In this document: positions 37,101 through 47,172 of the stretch, piece after piece | Numbering within the stretch: position 1 is the stretch's first letter | How the letters are laid out: each line of letters starts with the position of its first letter | From: Pogonophryne albipinna | Lineage: Eukaryota; Chordata; Actinopteri; Perciformes; Artedidraconidae | NCBI GenBank assembly: GCA_028583405.1 | Contig: CM053264.1 | Location: 10,781,030 to 10,845,029, forward strand | Length of the DNA stretch: 64,000 bases | Reading direction: 5' to 3' | Translations under genes and position numbers: made by a program | The notes under the pieces: generated by a model | Seen by the model: only the letters and a program-made list of their open reading frames with translations | Told to the model about the DNA's origin: nothing | The model's database searches: none

Positions 37101-40100
37101 TAAGGGGTAATGTCCCGTGATGAATGCCTTTTATGCGATTTTAACTAAGCTTCTTCTCCGTGCTGTTGAACAAAAAAGCTCCTGCCAACGTGACAGTTGA
37201 GCATCAATATTCATATTTCATAAAATCTTGTGCAAGCAGAAAATAAACATCTCTGTACTCGCAGAAACCAAACACAGAATAAATGCGGCTGTGTCAGTCA
37301 AACACCCAGGAGGTTTCCAAACCCTCTCTGCTAATCTGTGACATGTCTTAGAGCATGGAAGCCTCTTTTCAATTTCTTATAGGCTTTCTCAAACGGGTGC
37401 TATTGTTAGAAACCACATATTAGAGTGGGTGTTAAGGCTGTACAAGGGCGTGGAATCAAATGCACGATGCAGAGACAATCAAAGTATCAAAGTGTTTTAA
37501 TGTACACAGGTCATAACACACTGAATACATAAAGCAACAAAACAAACACTCAATAAACTGTCTAACCTATACTATCAAAAAACTACTTACTTAATCTAAC
37601 TCTATGGACGATAATAACTCTATGGACAATGACAAAATGATCTTACGCTGGAAGGCTTGGAACACACAAGACAATCTGGCAACAAGACAGGGGAAGACGA
37701 GAACTATACTAGACAGACAACACCAGGTGAAGACAATTAGACAATCACAACAGCGGGAAATCAGACAAGGCAGGAAACGTACTTTAGACACATGAGGGTA
37801 GACAAGACTATCAAAATAAAACAGGAACCTATCTAAACACATAACATGAAACCTAAACTAACCTCTCGTCCACAGCAGCTAAGACGAGTTTTGAGGTGAA
37901 TCCATATCAGTGTCAAGAGAAAAACTGAGTTGAGCAGTGCAGAGATCAGTGACAGAATACTCTCCTAAACAGAAAGGAAAAGTTTTAGGAGACAGTTTTT
38001 CAATTTGCAGAAAGTAAGGGAGGTTTTTTTGTACATTTTCAAATAATGAAGTTCAGTCGATGTATCAACTCAGGTGTGCATAGAAGAGCTCACAGGAACC
38101 ACACATACTACAAGATAAACAATGTTGGCGACAGTCTTACTTTTTCATACAATTAAAGGCAAGGTCCAGCCCCTTTTGACCCTGATCAATTTGTACTTTA
38201 CCAGGGTGATTAGTATTATTGTGTATTTGTGGCACGGACTGCTCTCCAAAAAACAATCAAATGTCATTTAAAACAGTTAATAGTCTTGAATTGTTTCTTT
38301 AGACAATATAAAGGATTCTACAGCCAAATGAAGTCCTTTTTTACATACTGGAAAACCATTTAATATAACTATGAAATGCACTATATGAAATTACTTGTCA
38401 GGATGGATGTTTGTGTGGTGTTCAGTCGAGTTAATAGGGTGGTTCGCAGCCACCCACACAAAAATAATGGCTCCCCGAGCCTCACTCAGTACCCATATCA
38501 CGACTCGTAGCACCAACAGCAACTATTCTGCGATTCCCTTCTCTCCTCTCCAATTCTGCCCCGACCAGGCGTGCTATCAGCCTCCTCTGAGACTCTTCAG
38601 CACAGCCTTTGTGTACTGCATGTATTCTCTGTATTGTAATGAAAAGGGGAGGCAGCAGAGAAGTCAGCAAGAGTTGGAACAGAGTTAGTATTCAAAGCTG
38701 TGAACTCCATAGGGTCATGCTATTGATAGAAGCACACCAGTACAGAATAGAAAATACAAAAGTTAAAAAGAGCGATGTGTAGTTAGTCAGTTTATTGAAT
38801 ATGTGCTCGAAGGAGGTGTTTGTCCGAAGATGTGACAATTCTGAAGATTTTTGTTCTGACATCCCAAAAATCCATTTATTTGTTATTTAGGTCACGACCC
38901 CGAAGTCAGCCACAATATAACTCTTGAGCCAGACAGGTGTTATTGTGTGTCTGTGCATGATAGTCTTTCTATATCCAAAGTACACTTTATACTTTCTTCT
39001 TTTAAAAGAGAAATACAATCACTTTTTTGCAGAAATGTATTTTTCTGCTTTCCTTGGAATCGTCTTTGGCTCTCAGGGTTATGTGGATACAAAAGAATGG
39101 TCTTACTATTACTGCATTTGTAATAGTAGGACTATGTAGGTCTGCACTGCAGTACAAATCACTTTATGTTAATTTCTCTGATGATTTGATGTCGACTTTA
39201 ACCTGGGACATGTTAGCTTTGGCCTTAGTGTTTCATTATAATGGCATGCATGTTGCCATTATATGCATATTTAAACCCCCTTTTCCAAGTTTTAAAACAA
39301 GTCAGTTGGAAATAATGAAAAAGTCAGCCAGAACAGCATTTCCAAACCGAGTCACGGAGCGAAAAAACATAAAATGTGAAACCTGGTTAGATTTATTGAT
39401 CCATAAAGAAGTACATGGCACAGAAATGCACGGCTCTTTGGTGAACACATTTGTGGGTAGATGTAGTAGTACATTGCTCCACCTGGCAGCTGTAATGACA
39501 TACTCATCATGCTACAGGATCATATCACAGCAATGCTGCAGCGTGAGCTCCGTCACAGCAAGGGGGACGAGGTGATGCACTTTGAGACCGTGTCCTTCTT
39601 CTTTTTTACAAAAACCTTTTCAAACAGTCTGCAGGGTCTGCTTGACAATCCAGACACAGTTCATCTCCTGCAGCAGCGGGGGTTTTAGGTTTCATTTCAA
39701 TTTTCTCTCCCTCTTTTTTTTTTTTCATTCTCCCAAGCTCCGCGGGAGTTAGATTCACTGTGCAGGTATTCTGGGATAACAAAAGAAAGGGCATTGCTAG
39801 CGGTGCAGGACAAAAAGTTTTGAAATTGCTGTAAGTCAGCCATCATAAAATACTCAATTTTCTGCCCTTGCTGGCTCCACAGTAAACGGACATTTATCAT
39901 GGTTGATTCAGCAGCCAGGGACATGGCTGGGCGAGAGTACATGACTGATGGACGCTAGAATGCGAGCTAAATTCAATTAAGTGACCTTTTATTGTCAAGG
40001 TGGATCGACAAATCTTCCGGGGACAGGATAGGTGAAATATTGTTATCGTCTGTCACTGAGATATAATTAAAATGGTGCTACAAATACATGGATCTTAGTG

Positions 40101-42358
40101 TACAGTAAACACATTTTTCAGCATGTATGCAGTGAATACAAATGCTTACGGTGTCTCAATTTGATGGTGATGAGGTGTTGTAGCTTTGGTGGAGCTGCAG
40201 TATAGGAAATCAAAGTAAGCGTTAGCTCTTGATTGCACCTTTAAGGAAACCCAGTTCTGAATAACAATGGGAAATGACAAGTGTATGACCACTTGAGTGT
40301 AAAATGCACAGAGGAAAACAACCTCCTTACATAATCAGCAAAGTTTTAGTGTGTGACAGGAAGACAATTGGTCATCAGCCTCAATCTTTACCCCTCACTC
40401 ATGCTTATGCGTGGCTGAATACCTCATCAGAAAAATTGCTTATCCTTTCCAAATCTGTTGCAGTCCATTCAGAGCACGTCAGATATGGAAACTGAGTGAA
40501 TGCTAGCTGTTGTTGACATCGAAATTCACAAGGTTCGGGGTCGATGGGTTTGAATGTGCATCGTGTGCCCTTGCAGATCCTTTATTCTTTATTCATTGTA
40601 TCACAAGTTCAAGCTTCTCTCTCTTTGTAATTGTTGTCTGTGAGCTTGTTTTTGTTGTATAAAAGTTATCTGTGAGGTAAGAGAAATGAACCTTGATCTG
40701 TGACTAAAACGTTGTGTTAGGTCAATGAGTTTTAGGTTCAGACAGGGGTGGGAACCCATTGTTCTATAACTTAAAAGCTGCATTTACTGTTGTTGCCTTT
40801 TAATGTTCTTATTAGGCTGATCCGCTAAACGAAATATCGATTTATCATGTCAGTGATTTTTCTGCTGCCTGTTCAAGCTACACAACCATGTAACATTTCC
40901 ATTCTTATTGTAACACAATGAATAACGGCTTCAAAGTAAATGAACAGCAGCCGGTGAGGCAGGGGAAACAAAGGAAGATGAATTGTTTGAAGAAAGAAAG
41001 GGAGAGTGTCGAAAGCTTCCTGACCTGGATCCAAGTTAATTTGCCAAGTCGTACTCTGTTAATTAAAGCGACTTCTCCCAGTGGTGTGGTCGCAACCTCA
41101 TCATTACACCGGCTGGAAATGATTTGACACTGTAGTGAAGAGAGATGTCTAGACTCTCATTGTTTTTATGAACACAGGCTTAATTAGTCCTTGTATTACT
41201 TCTTCAGGAAATGTTTCATTTGTAACACTCTGACTACAGCCTGGCACTTAAGTTGTTTGTTTGTCTTCCTTAAATCTCATATCAAACTTACCGATTCACA
41301 TTTGTTCATGGTTCTACATTTCCTGTATTTTTGAATGAACACATGTACTTGAGTCCTTTTTAACAATATATAAACTTGTCACTTCTAATTACAGATTATA
41401 CATTATAAAAACTTTCCAGATGTATTTGATGGATATTTAAACAGATCTAAATGGTTATTTTTGAACTGTCACATACAGCCTCTACTCATTGCAGTATGCA
41501 GTACCAAAGAATATCCACAAGGTAGAGCTGTTCCACTATTTTTCACAACAGATTACTGAAAGTGAATTGTACCATGGATTTAATTGAACCTTAACCTTAG
41601 ATCTATAGCATTCTGACAAATGGTTTTTAAAATGGTTAAACGTGATCAAAGTGTCCAGGGGTGCCCAGTTAGTCGAAGGCAAGTCAATATCTCAAGGCCA
41701 GAAGATGTCTCTTAAAGTAACTTGTAAAATACTTTTTGAAGTACATTTCTTCTGTCATCTGAGAGAAAAAACGTATTTAATTATTTAAACTAAAGTATAT
41801 ATGGTTAAAGTGATGTGAAGCAACAAAGTAGTCTACTTTTTCTTCATAAGTACAATAAGTATTTCAGCTTTAGGGAACGTTGTACTTCTACTCGACTATA
41901 TTTTGGGACATGTTGGCAAATGATGCCATGCATCTATACAGATGCAACATATTTCACATGTTGATATACTTGCATATACTTGTTAAATGTTGTGGAGTGA
42001 AAAATACACTATAAAAAGTAATGTGCAAGTAGGCCACCTCAACGTTGTACTTGTACTCTCTTTTACCTGTATGTAGATGCAACCACAGATATTTCTGACT
42101 TACAAAATTAAAATGTCTCTAAATAACTTATTATGTTATGAAAACGTTTGCACACCATACAAATTGCATTGCAAAAGTCAAATGATATCCTTGATGACTT
42201 GGTATTTACAGTATTGTAAATAAAAAGCACACTTATTAATGATCATAATATCTTTATTTGCAGCCTATGTATAACTCAAACTATCCCATTACTACCCCAG
42301 CAGCATGCACTACTGTAACACCTTCTCTTCATCAGGGAAGAGATATGTAAAGTGCTGC
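34132..42358. other. Intergenic, gene-poor stretch upstream of the Sprouty gene
   Basis: No exon recognised. The largest frames (162 codons at 34,507; 182 codons at 39,027) match no family I know and lack splice or promoter context. A repeat-like segment lies at about 37,440-37,880. Short AT-rich and T-run tracts occur near 35,602 and 39,713. The area is a plausible place for long-range regulatory elements, but nothing here proves it. Confidence 0.45.
37440..37880. repeat. Suspected interspersed-repeat fragment
   Basis: A-rich sequence with ACACCAGGTGAAGACAATTA, ACAACAGCGGGAAATCAGAC and TAAAACAGGAAC phrases, a style I associate with fish transposon ends. It includes a near-tandem AACTCTATGGAC at about 37,597-37,626. 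Ends and family were not determined. Confidence 0.3.
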
Positions 42359-42684
42359 CTAGAAATGGATCACCAACGATAAGAGGTGCAGGACTTTAGG
42401 AGCGCAGCCTTCATATTTCCAGCGGGACCAGCAGTGTTTGGCCCTGCAGTATAATTGATAAGACTGGGTGTGAATGGCTGCTCTCTCACAGCCAATGGCT
42501 GAGCACCGGATGCGAGATATCCGCTGCAACAACAAGCGCTCTGTTCCCCCTTCAGCTTGACGCCATTTACAGCCGAAATGCCGACCTCCTCTCCGGAAAG
42601 AGCAAAAAAAAAATACACGAGAAAAAGTACTCGCAAACTCCCAAAGCCCTGCGGATAAAACACAGAGTTTTAACAACTTCTGAG
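42359..42684 (+). promoter_or_regulatory. spry2: Putative promoter of the Sprouty gene
   Basis: This lies directly upstream of a convincing 5' non-coding exon. It contains a CCAAT box (42,492-42,496, within AGCCAATGGCTGAGC) and a weak TATA-like GATAAAA at 42,654-42,660, which would put a start site near 42,685. The transcription start is inferred, not seen. No CpG-island count was made. Confidence 0.4.
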
Positions 42685-42968
42685 CTGGAGTTTCTTCTAC
42701 TTCTTCTGCAAGAAAAGTGTAGTGCCGCTAAGTTTGCACTCCGACGCTGATTGATTGAACATTTCTCCCGTTTTAATACCTCGTGCTCTTGCGCAAAACA
42801 TGGGATTTACGTTTTAGTGTTGCCTCTCATGAAAATGCACCTCGGTTGGAAACTTTCTCAATGGATTTTACTGACGACTTTCCAGACTGAGTTGTTGATG
42901 CACGGAATAAACTCCCTCTCAAATTGGATTTATTTCACCTAAACGAGGGCTAAAGTGTCGAAAGCACG
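42685..42968 (+). other. spry2: 5' non-coding exon of the Sprouty gene
   Basis: The exon ends at a near-consensus splice donor, AGCACG then GTAAGTGAAG with GT at 42,969-42,970. Sprouty genes typically have an upstream non-coding exon joined to a single coding exon, and the spacing fits (2,180-bp intron to the acceptor ending at 45,148). The left limit is an estimate from the TATA-like box. Two ATG-started upstream frames lie inside: 42,800-42,817 (5 codons) and 42,829-42,942 (37 codons), both closed before the donor. Confidence 0.55.
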
Positions 42969-45148
42969 GTAAGTGAAGCCTTTTGTTAAACAAAACATGT
43001 TGCTTGGCTTGGTCTCATACACTTGTTTAAAATGTTTATCGTAGTTCTGAGCTTGCATTTGTAGCCTTTTTAAAACTCCCCCCCTTTTTTATTTAAAATG
43101 TTTTTCAAAACATATAATGTTATGGTTTTACCAGGAGGGGCTGTCTTACTTTTGACAGATTTTGAGTTTCTGATCCGTAGCTATTTTTGATAAAAGGTGT
43201 GGTTTTCCTACATCTAAAATTAGCTCGCCTGGACTGAGTCTAATGTCTAATGTAATTGTTCATCTCAATGCTGGTGTCAGCTTTATTAGGAAATAGTCGT
43301 GTCCAAGTTGGCTCATAAAGTGCACTATCTCTCTCTGCACAATATACTATTAATCTCCTGCACTCATAATGTTAATATCAATATGCTTAACACAGCAGAA
43401 ATCACTGCCTTGTCAGATATGCATCAGAAATAATGACTTATTGGATTTATATATTTACCTCTTCACACATTGTCAGTTTTTCCTTTCATATCCATAGCCT
43501 GTCATTTTAAGAACTGATGCCATCAGTTTGCCCCGGTTTACTTCCTCTAGTCCCCCCACTTCACCCTCCCACTGTGGCCAACATGGCCTGCACACAGGGC
43601 CCTGTGAGGGGATGAGTGGCTGCACGTCCCGTCCCCCTTAACAGGCTAACATGTGAGTGTGCCTGGAAGCCCTTCATTTGGAGCAAAAAGGCTCATAAAT
43701 CCTAAAGAACCCCCATGCATGCTCACAGAGAGCAGTCCTTCACTGCCTCTCACCCCCCACCGCCACTTTGAACGCATCACTCACACTTTACATAGTCTCT
43801 TTCATGCTCCTAACTTTTTTTTATCTTGTCACTCATCTTCCTTTTTTCAAGAGTGTCACAATGCAAAATGCGTTAGAATGGGCAAGGTTGCTGCAGGCCA
43901 TTTGTCATGCAACAAACAAAAGCCCTTCCTGTATTGTCATTGAAAAGGGGGGAACCTCGCAACCCCTAAGATGCCATTTGAAAGCTAATTACCACAAGGA
44001 AGGAGAATTAAGGCCAACACTGTCCGTTTCTATGCTTTGGTGTGATATGTCGGTGAAAACAAGGCCTCTACATTTGAATATTTTAGCATATTGCCCTGTC
44101 CCTCTGCATTTATTTAATACTTTTTTTCTTTTTCTTATAAATCGGGGAGATAATGAGTGATGTGGGGCTATGAGTGCCTATAGACTAGAGTTCAGACTTT
44201 GGGGTCAATGTTAGAAACTTAAAAGAGCAGAGGCCTTGATCTGCCATTTACACTGACTCTAACACGTAGCCTAACATTTCCATTCCTGTGTCATCTGTTT
44301 GGCCCATATCAGTCTTCAGTAAAGTGCTCTACTTCCCTCTGTTAAACGATTGAATCATGAATCAACACATGTTTGCAGCTTAAATCGGATCATTTTCTTA
44401 ATCATCCAGCAGGTCAAGTTTAAGGCTATTTTACAAAAACAAAAAGAACCAGTATGTTTTCATTTTAAACCAGCATATGGCAGTTAATTGATATCCAAAA
44501 TAGTTGCCAATTAATTGACTTGTTTTAGAAGTATTTTTGTGCACTTAAAGCCTTTTTTTGTTCACAGTATAGCGACGACAGGAAATGGGCTGTGAGATGC
44601 AACGAGGTCCTCCTGTCCGGACTTAAACTGGCGTGTTCATGTTTAATGTCTTTAAGCTACCGGAATGCCCCCAAAAAAAGTTTCTCACTCAACTTATTGA
44701 GTAACCATCAATCATTTCTCTCTCACTTTGCAGAAACAAATGCCAATTTATCTTTCTTGGTTAGATTAGTTATTTGTCTGTCATGGGTGTGGGAAAATAA
44801 GAGGGCAGGGATGTATCTAATTTCGATGACCATTTCAGTTCATAAACATGATACCTGGAAATGGAACTTGTATCATCTACATTATTTAGTTTGTATCATA
44901 GCCATAGCTGTTCCATAGACACACTCTTGGGTTAAAGCCAAAAGCGGATCCTGAAAGCCCAAACAACTCTTACTTCTGGCTCCAAACATTACATCATCTA
45001 TGTAATCAGTAACGTCCATCTCGCTTCCTCATTTGTGTGTCGGGCCTTATTTCCATAGTGGTGCTTGTACAGATATCGGTTATGATTTGCATGACGTTAT
45101 TTGCATGGCTTGTCACAGCCGGATATAAACTGTGTCTTTCTGTTACAG
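42969..45148 (+). other. spry2: Intron of the Sprouty gene (5' UTR intron)
   Basis: Bounded by GTAAGT at 42,969 and by the pyrimidine-rich acceptor CTTTCTGTTACAG ending at 45,148. I recognise no transposon end or coding sequence inside. Any regulatory content is not visible from sequence alone. Confidence 0.55.
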
Positions 45149-45196
45149 GACTTCAGATGTGTCCCATGCCAGCCAGAGTGCCCCTTCAGTCCCGAG
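45149..45196 (+). other. spry2: 5' UTR part of the Sprouty coding exon with overlapping upstream ORF
   Basis: The spliced exon begins GACTTCAG and contains ATG at 45,157 and 45,166, both in the same frame, which differs from the Sprouty frame. That upstream frame runs 40 codons to a TGA at 45,277-45,279 and so overlaps the start of the coding region. Both upstream ATGs have a poor context (C at -3), whereas the Sprouty ATG is strong. Confidence 0.6.
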
Positions 45197-46222
45197 ATGG
45201 ATTCTACAAGTCAGAACGACAGCGATGGGGGAGGAGGACGCCAAGGGCGGTCATCGCCATCGCCGGGCACTCCGCATGACGAAGGGAGAACGCAACCTCG
45301 GCCTCCGCAAACCCGTGATGGTCCGCCAGACCCTGGGTTGACCAGCAGGCCGCTCCAAACTCCAGCAGTGCTATCTCTGGATCAGATCCTCATATCTGGG
45401 AGTAGAAATGAGTACACAGAAGGGCCCACAGTGGCCCAAAGATCTCCGGCCTCTCTGCAGAGGCAACAGAAGAGTGACTTGATTACATCACCAGGATCAA
45501 GGACGAGCGGGCCGCATGAGACCCGGGAAGAGCTGCCTAATAATCTCCGTAACCTGCATTCATTGACTCAGCATGGAAACACAAATGCTTCCATGTCCTC
45601 CAGTGTGGAGGACTCCCAGAGTAGCATCAGGACCAGCGTGGGGAGCTCCTCTTCAGGCCAGAGGCTCATCAGCAGCCCGGCAGGCAGCAAGCAGATAATC
45701 AGAACCCAGCCCAAACGTGCAGAGCTCATCTCAGAGGAGCTGAAACCCCTGAACGATGAGCCCAGGGCTCTGTTGGCTGTGCCAGGCAGCGGAAGCAATA
45801 AAAATAAAAGCATACACACCACCAAGTGTGAGGACTGTGGTCGGTGCTGCTGCCCAGAGTGCAGACGCCCGCGGGTGCTTCCTTCCTGCTGGATGTGTAG
45901 CCGCCGCTGCGTGTGCTCCTTGCAGAGTGCCGTAGAGTACGGCACGTGCGTGTGCTGCGTCAAGGGCCTGTTCTACCACTGCTCCAGCGACGACGAGGAC
46001 ACGTGTGCTGACAAGCCCTTCTCATGCTCACAGTCGCACTGCTGCGTCCGCTGGACCACCGTGTCGCTCTTCTCCCTGATCTTCCCCTGCCTCCTGTGCT
46101 ACCTCCCCGCTAAAGGATGTGTCTGCGCATGCCAGAGCTGCTATGACCGGAGCACGCGACCCGGCTGTCGGTGCAAGAACACAAACCTTATCCACTGTGA
46201 GGATGTTGGCAAGCCAACGTAG
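45197..46222 (+). CDS. spry2: Sprouty family RTK-signalling antagonist, Spry2-like
   Basis: A 341-residue Sprouty protein, an intracellular feedback inhibitor of FGF and other receptor tyrosine kinase signalling upstream of Ras-ERK. In order: a polar, Gly/Pro-rich N-terminus; VLSLDQI (residues 58-64); NEYTEGPTV (71-79), whose Tyr73 corresponds to the conserved phosphotyrosine that recruits c-Cbl; a Ser-rich motif (about 131-160) with SSIRTS and SSSSGQRLI; IIRTQPK and ELKPL; then the cysteine-rich Sprouty domain (211-334, 27 Cys by my count) with YGTCVCCVKGLFYHCS, CSQSHCC, CYLPAKGC and RPGCRCKN. This domain is palmitoylated and membrane-associated in the family. The start is the ATG at 45,197, with G at -3 and G at +4; the frame stays open upstream to 45,101, but that part includes intron and the acceptor. 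The family assignment is firm. Spry2 rather than Spry1/3/4 rests on CVCCVKGLFYHC, NEYTEGPTV and ELKPL. The N-terminus is about 18 residues longer before VLSLDQI than in mammalian SPRY2, and the C-terminal PxxPxR motif is absent, so a divergent paralogue is possible. Confidence 0.9.
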   Translation: MDSTSQNDSDGGGGRQGRSSPSPGTPHDEGRTQPRPPQTRDGPPDPGLTSRPLQTPAVLSLDQILISGSRNEYTEGPTVAQRSPASLQRQQKSDLITSPGSRTSGPHETREELPNNLRNLHSLTQHGNTNASMSSSVEDSQSSIRTSVGSSSSGQRLISSPAGSKQIIRTQPKRAELISEELKPLNDEPRALLAVPGSGSNKNKSIHTTKCEDCGRCCCPECRRPRVLPSCWMCSRRCVCSLQSAVEYGTCVCCVKGLFYHCSSDDEDTCADKPFSCSQSHCCVRWTTVSLFSLIFPCLLCYLPAKGCVCACQSCYDRSTRPGCRCKNTNLIHCEDVGKPT

Positions 46223-47172
46223 ACCAGACGGTGGTGTACGTTGCAGAAAGATGGACCATGTTGACTGACTGTAGACAGCCCTGTAGTTCTGTAGTTGAAC
46301 GGTTTGATTAGAGTGCTTGAGTTTTTGTGTTTCCCATCAAGGTCTTCATGTCTACCACATCTGGGCAGAGTCAGTTTTGCCTTCAGTTGTCAACTTTTAA
46401 TGCTGGTTGACAAAAATGTTACTACAAAAGGCACTAGAGGAGCATTCACTCACCCTGGCGTTATGAGTATCACTTGAAAGGTAAACCAAAATAAGCGCTC
46501 CATATGATAAAAGACATATCCAACTACTGTTTTGTCCTGAAAAGAAATTCTTCACTCAAGTGCCCAGATATTGTGTTGTTGCTATGAGAGATATCCTTTT
46601 TTTAACATTTAATACAACTTATATGCTAAGAACAGGCTCTTATTACTAACTGTATGTAAAGTAGTAAATGCAAAGGGTATGTACATTAGAAAATGAGTTT
46701 GACAGATGTTTTATTTTTGTACATATAATAATACTTCAACTGTGAAAAGATTTGTGCCACACCAGAGGCACCTTGATAAATCCACGTTTATATGAATCTG
46801 TAACTTCATTCACACGATGTTTGTACATTCACTGGAATGTATGTCAATCATTTTATGTCATTTACAAAAGAAAAATCTTATCCCTTCTACTTGTAAATTG
46901 TACAGTGACCTTATATGAGAAATTTATTTTCTAATTCCAACATTGCTTAGTGTAAAGTTAAAAAAATATATATATTTATTTGAAGGTTTATTATTTTATA
47001 ATGAAAAATATTTATTTTGAGAAAGCATTGTTAATGTGTCACCTCTTCCTGTCGTTGCTGCAGATTGTGAGGTGACCTGTAGGAGTGTCAAAGCTGGATG
47101 AATAGTTCACTATGAATTAGAAGACAAATATATTAACGTTTGAAATTAAACAACCTTGAAGTCTGACTGTAT
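46223..47172 (+). other. spry2: 3' UTR of the Sprouty gene
   Basis: AT-rich sequence following the TAG stop, with many ATTTA cores, densest at 46,918-47,025. It closes with an ATTAAA polyadenylation hexamer at 47,145-47,150, so cleavage is expected near 47,165-47,172. AU-rich 3' UTRs are common on rapidly induced feedback inhibitors and suggest fast mRNA turnover. The 3' end is inferred. Confidence 0.6.
47145..47150 (+). terminator. spry2: Polyadenylation signal ATTAAA
   Basis: A common variant hexamer about 925 bp after the Sprouty stop, followed by T/G-rich sequence (GTCTGACTGTATTGTTCC). An earlier site cannot be excluded. Confidence 0.5.

Noticed and set aside
39027..39575. 182-codon plus-strand open frame
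   Set aside because: No family motif; it overlaps other frames of similar quality, and its surroundings lack gene signals.
45101..45196. Sprouty N-terminal extension from the upstream in-frame ATG at 45,101
   Set aside because: The 32 extra codons cross a clear splice acceptor at 45,148, do not resemble any Sprouty N-terminus, and precede a strong-context ATG at 45,197.
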